From contig LN874948.1 of assembly GCA_001282665.1 (NCBI GenBank), positions 404,439 through 468,438 of the forward strand: 64,000 nt of DNA, read 5' to 3'. Shown here piece after piece: positions 62,193 through 64,000 of the stretch. Every line of letters starts with the position of its first letter. Position 1 is the stretch's first letter. Source of the DNA: Clostridiales bacterium mt11 (GTDB lineage Bacteria > Bacillota > Clostridia > Tissierellales > Tepidimicrobiaceae). The translations under genes and the position numbers were made by a program. Under the pieces are notes generated by a model that was not told the origin of the DNA, did no database searches, and saw nothing but the letters and a program-made list of their open reading frames with translations.

Positions 62193-62495
62193 TCATTTAT
62201 TTTTATTTATCTCATATACAGCAGCTTCGATTAAAATATCTAATTGTTCATCAGTAATTTTAATCCCTCTTTCATTTAAGAAATTTACAACATATTGCTT
62301 TTTGATTTTACCTTGTCCCTTTTCTTTATAAATTTGTTCAGCAGCTCCAACGGCCACTTGAACCCAAAACTTAGCATTATTTCTTTGATTTTCAGTAGTT
62401 TTAGACTTTAAAAAAGGCACTATCACATAAGTTATAATAGCACCTATTAGAGCAATTAGAGCAGTTCCTATTTTTACAAAAGCTTCACCAGTCAT
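62193..62495 (-). CDS. Phage holin, LL-H family
   Basis: A 100-residue holin with one N-terminal membrane helix (ALIALIGAIITYVIVPFLKS), followed by a helical cytosolic part (FWVQVAVGAAEQIYKEKGQ and YVVNFLNERGIKITDEQLD), which fits the Phage_holin_6_1 (LL-H) pattern. Holins open the membrane so the amidase can reach the cell wall. It follows the amidase gene without a gap. Confidence 0.85.
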   Translation of the reverse strand: MTGEAFVKIGTALIALIGAIITYVIVPFLKSKTTENQRNNAKFWVQVAVGAAEQIYKEKGQGKIKKQYVVNFLNERGIKITDEQLDILIEAAVYEINKNK

Positions 62496-63185
62496 TTACT
62501 TCACCTCCTTAGTAGCTCTGTCGATGATACTCCAAAATAACCACTGTGGAGTGTCATCACCTAATGACTTTTTCCACTCCTCAGGATTGTTTACAATACC
62601 CTTTTTAACTAATGATTCAATAGCACTTTCACCTTGTTTCTTTTGCCAATTCTGCAATTCAGCCACACTATTCACCTTCCCTAAATTTTTAGCTTCTTTA
62701 ATTAATTTAGACTTATCCAATGATGTACCAGGACAAGTCTTAATAACTCCTGGACCTTCTCTATGGAATTTAATAGATTGTTCTCCATACTTATCAATGA
62801 AGTATTTTATAAGTAACAAAATCTGACGTAACTGTTCACCTTTCAACTTATCATGACCTATATCAAAATTGCCTATCATTTCTACAGCTAAAGCTCCAGT
62901 ATTCCAGCCTTTTATACTTGCAGGAGCTATATTGAAAGGTCTACCGGTAACCCATTTGCCATCAGGAAATAAAGACAAATGTTGTCCGATATCCTGCCAA
63001 CTGTTAGTGTTTACGTGGTAATTGTACATTCCTTGTTGCATGGTTATGTGATTATTACCTCTAAAATCCTTATGTTCAGGTTTCCAAGTATGATGTATAT
63101 GGAGTTGTTTGAACTTATATCTATCTAATTCATTTTTTAACTGATTAAAATCTAACGCTCTAAATTCTTTCGTCATAATTCTCAT
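62496..63185 (-). CDS. Phage N-acetylmuramoyl-L-alanine amidase (endolysin)
   Basis: A 229-residue Amidase_2-type endolysin that cuts the bond between MurNAc and the peptide. HIHHTWKPEHKDFRG has the first zinc His, YNYHVNTNSWQDIGQHL the second region, and KFHREGPGVIKTCPGTSLDK the third, with the conserved CPG. NTGALAVEMIGNFDIG fits the family core. It overlaps the upstream holin gene by 26 nt. The C-terminal ~70 residues may bind the wall. GAGGTGA lies before the first ATG; the ATG three codons on is also possible. Confidence 0.88.
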   Translation of the reverse strand: MRIMTKEFRALDFNQLKNELDRYKFKQLHIHHTWKPEHKDFRGNNHITMQQGMYNYHVNTNSWQDIGQHLSLFPDGKWVTGRPFNIAPASIKGWNTGALAVEMIGNFDIGHDKLKGEQLRQILLLIKYFIDKYGEQSIKFHREGPGVIKTCPGTSLDKSKLIKEAKNLGKVNSVAELQNWQKKQGESAIESLVKKGIVNNPEEWKKSLGDDTPQWLFWSIIDRATKEVK

Positions 63186-63708
63186 TCACCTCTTCCTTAG
63201 AAATTTTTTCTTTAATACCTTCCTTTTCCATTAGATCTTTATTTTTCTTTTTACTAAATAAAAGAAGCCAGTCCAAATCAGCACCAGCTTCAATAAGATT
63301 CTCTATATTACTTTGAAACTCTCTCATAAACATAACTGAATAAACAAAGGAAGCCAGAAATATTCCAGCTTCCTTTAAATAGATTACTCTATAACTTAAA
63401 CCTGTTAAAATAGATATTGTTAGATACGATATAATCTTTGTTTCAGTACCAAGCCATAGAGATTTAGAAAATAACTTACCACTTTTAATAGCATTTTTAT
63501 ATCCACCATTTTTCTTTATAATAGCATAATTTTTTGTAACTATATCAATAAAAGCAGCTCCTAACACGGCCATTAGGGAAATGAAATATGCTCTCTCAGG
63601 AAACATAATATATCCTATAGCACTTATTCCTAAGCCTAATATAGGCTTTAGTCCACTAAAAGCTGTTTCTAGGTATCCATTAATCCTACTTAGAATATTT
63701 TCGTTCAT
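63160..63708 (-). CDS. Phage holin-family protein (toxin-secretion/phage-lysis holin type)
   Basis: About 182 residues from ATG 63708 (GGAGGTGC upstream). Several hydrophobic helices: LGLGISAIGYIMFPERAYF, FISLMAVLGAAFIDIVTKNY, IISYLTISILTGLSYRVIY and FLASFVYSVMFMREFQ. The pattern with GAAFIDIVTK recalls Phage_holin_4. A charged C-terminal tail follows (KEKISKEEVNENYDERI). It lies directly before the amidase, so the prophage has two different holin-type genes around one endolysin. Confidence 0.8.
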   Translation of the reverse strand: MNENILSRINGYLETAFSGLKPILGLGISAIGYIMFPERAYFISLMAVLGAAFIDIVTKNYAIIKKNGGYKNAIKSGKLFSKSLWLGTETKIISYLTISILTGLSYRVIYLKEAGIFLASFVYSVMFMREFQSNIENLIEAGADLDWLLLFSKKKNKDLMEKEGIKEKISKEEVNENYDERI

Positions 63709-63733
63709 TACGCACCTCCAAATTTGCATTAAA

Positions 63734-63759
63734 AAAGAACCTGATTAAACAGGCTCTTT
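63734..63759 (-). terminator. Hairpin between the holin and the gene at the right edge
   Basis: AAAGAACCTG (63734-63743) pairs with CAGGCTCTTT (63750-63759) with one mismatch. It may end the upstream phage transcript coming from the right. Confidence 0.55.
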
Positions 63760-63826
63760 ATACCTAACGTTCAAATATCAAATCAGTGGCAATTAAATTT
63801 AATTATATCTATCCCTGTATTTATAA

Positions 63827-64000
63827 TTATTTATTATCTCTATTAATATAGGACTTTAAAAGCTTTCCTTTTTCTAAATGTGAATCCATCCAAGGAACCA
63901 ATAAACATTTTTTAATATTATGATCTTTAACTAATAATCTAAATCTTTCAATTTTCTTTCTATTGCTTATCGGCATTGGTATTTCTGAAATATTATTAAA
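63827..64000 (-). CDS. Partial prophage hypothetical protein
   Basis: Fifty-seven C-terminal residues of a gene that runs off the right edge: NNISEIPMPISNRKKIERFR, then IKKCLLVPWMDSHLEKG and KSYINRDNK with the stop at 63827. No known motif. It is on the strand of the lysis genes and is probably part of the prophage's late region. Its start lies outside the window. Confidence 0.6.
   Translation of the reverse strand, partial: FNNISEIPMPISNRKKIERFRLLVKDHNIKKCLLVPWMDSHLEKGKLLKSYINRDNK

Overview
The window is low-GC (roughly 30 % by eye), densely coded DNA from an anaerobic, probably spore-forming Firmicute of the Clostridia/Tissierellia type. The evidence: an adenosylcobalamin-dependent (class II) and an oxygen-sensitive (class III) ribonucleotide reductase but no class I enzyme, an [FeFe]-hydrogenase-like protein, two T-box leaders, strong GGAGG ribosome sites with many TTG/GTG starts, and small spore-surface-type proteins. 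The species cannot be named from the sequence alone.

Layout. 1-9.6 kb: nrdJ (cut by the left edge, with two NrdR-type boxes), a transglutaminase, free-methionine sulfoxide reductase, an ArsR-type regulator overlapping an MFS exporter, an old-yellow-enzyme reductase, a zinc-ribbon membrane protein and an [FeFe]-hydrogenase homologue. 9.6-13.2 kb: a decayed minus-strand cluster of two related methyltransferases (one frameshifted), a HicB-like/DinB-like pair split by one stop codon, and a phosphotransferase. 13.3-19 kb: alpha-L-fucosidase, lipase-like hydrolase, sugar-isomerase-type TIM barrel, GNAT, flavodoxin and hypotheticals. 19.1-20.1 kb: a secreted-protein pseudogene cut by a decayed REP-associated tyrosine transposase. 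20.1-28.3 kb: nrdDG, then the mtlR-mtlA-mtlD mannitol operon. 28.5-33 kb: HAD phosphatase, msrA, signal peptidase, an epimerase with a zinc-ribbon tail, lrgAB. 33-38 kb: transposase remnant, iron alcohol dehydrogenase, a T-box (predicted Ile) controlling a sodium:amino-acid symporter, and a Trp T-box controlling a lone trpB. 38-45 kb: dipeptidase, hypothetical, frameshifted pirin, nitroreductase, small Cse60-like protein, cvfB, MATE exporter, and a cysteine-poor ribosomal protein S4 paralogue behind a perfect Fur box. 45-58 kb: foldase, methylglyoxal synthase, an ECF sigma factor with a repeat-protein partner, a DUF4349 lipoprotein, leucyl aminopeptidase, Na/Pi transporter, an ABC-2 exporter, L,D-transpeptidase, DUF2164 and adenosine deaminase. 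58-59 kb: two tandem tiny Cys-rich membrane proteins opposite a short collagen-like protein. From 60.1 kb to the right edge: one end of a prophage, bounded by the 3' half of a tRNA-Arg gene (attachment site), with an ImmA protease, two holins and an amidase.

Functional themes. Deoxynucleotide supply by two reductases appears to be co-regulated through one shared motif. Amino-acid supply is controlled by tRNA charging (two T-boxes). Mannitol uptake is a complete PTS operon. Methionine sulfoxide repair is present for both free and bound forms.

At least four genes carry a single-nucleotide frame change, three of them in A-runs, and one more carries a single in-frame stop. Either the accessory genes are decaying or the assembly has small errors; read data would decide. 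I did not find a clearly new multi-gene system. The best candidates for something undescribed are the ECF sigma/repeat-protein pair (46.6-48.3 kb), the Fur-box S4 paralogue (44.4-45.1 kb), the spore-surface cluster (58.1-59.0 kb) and the epimerase/zinc-ribbon fusion (30.4-31.8 kb).
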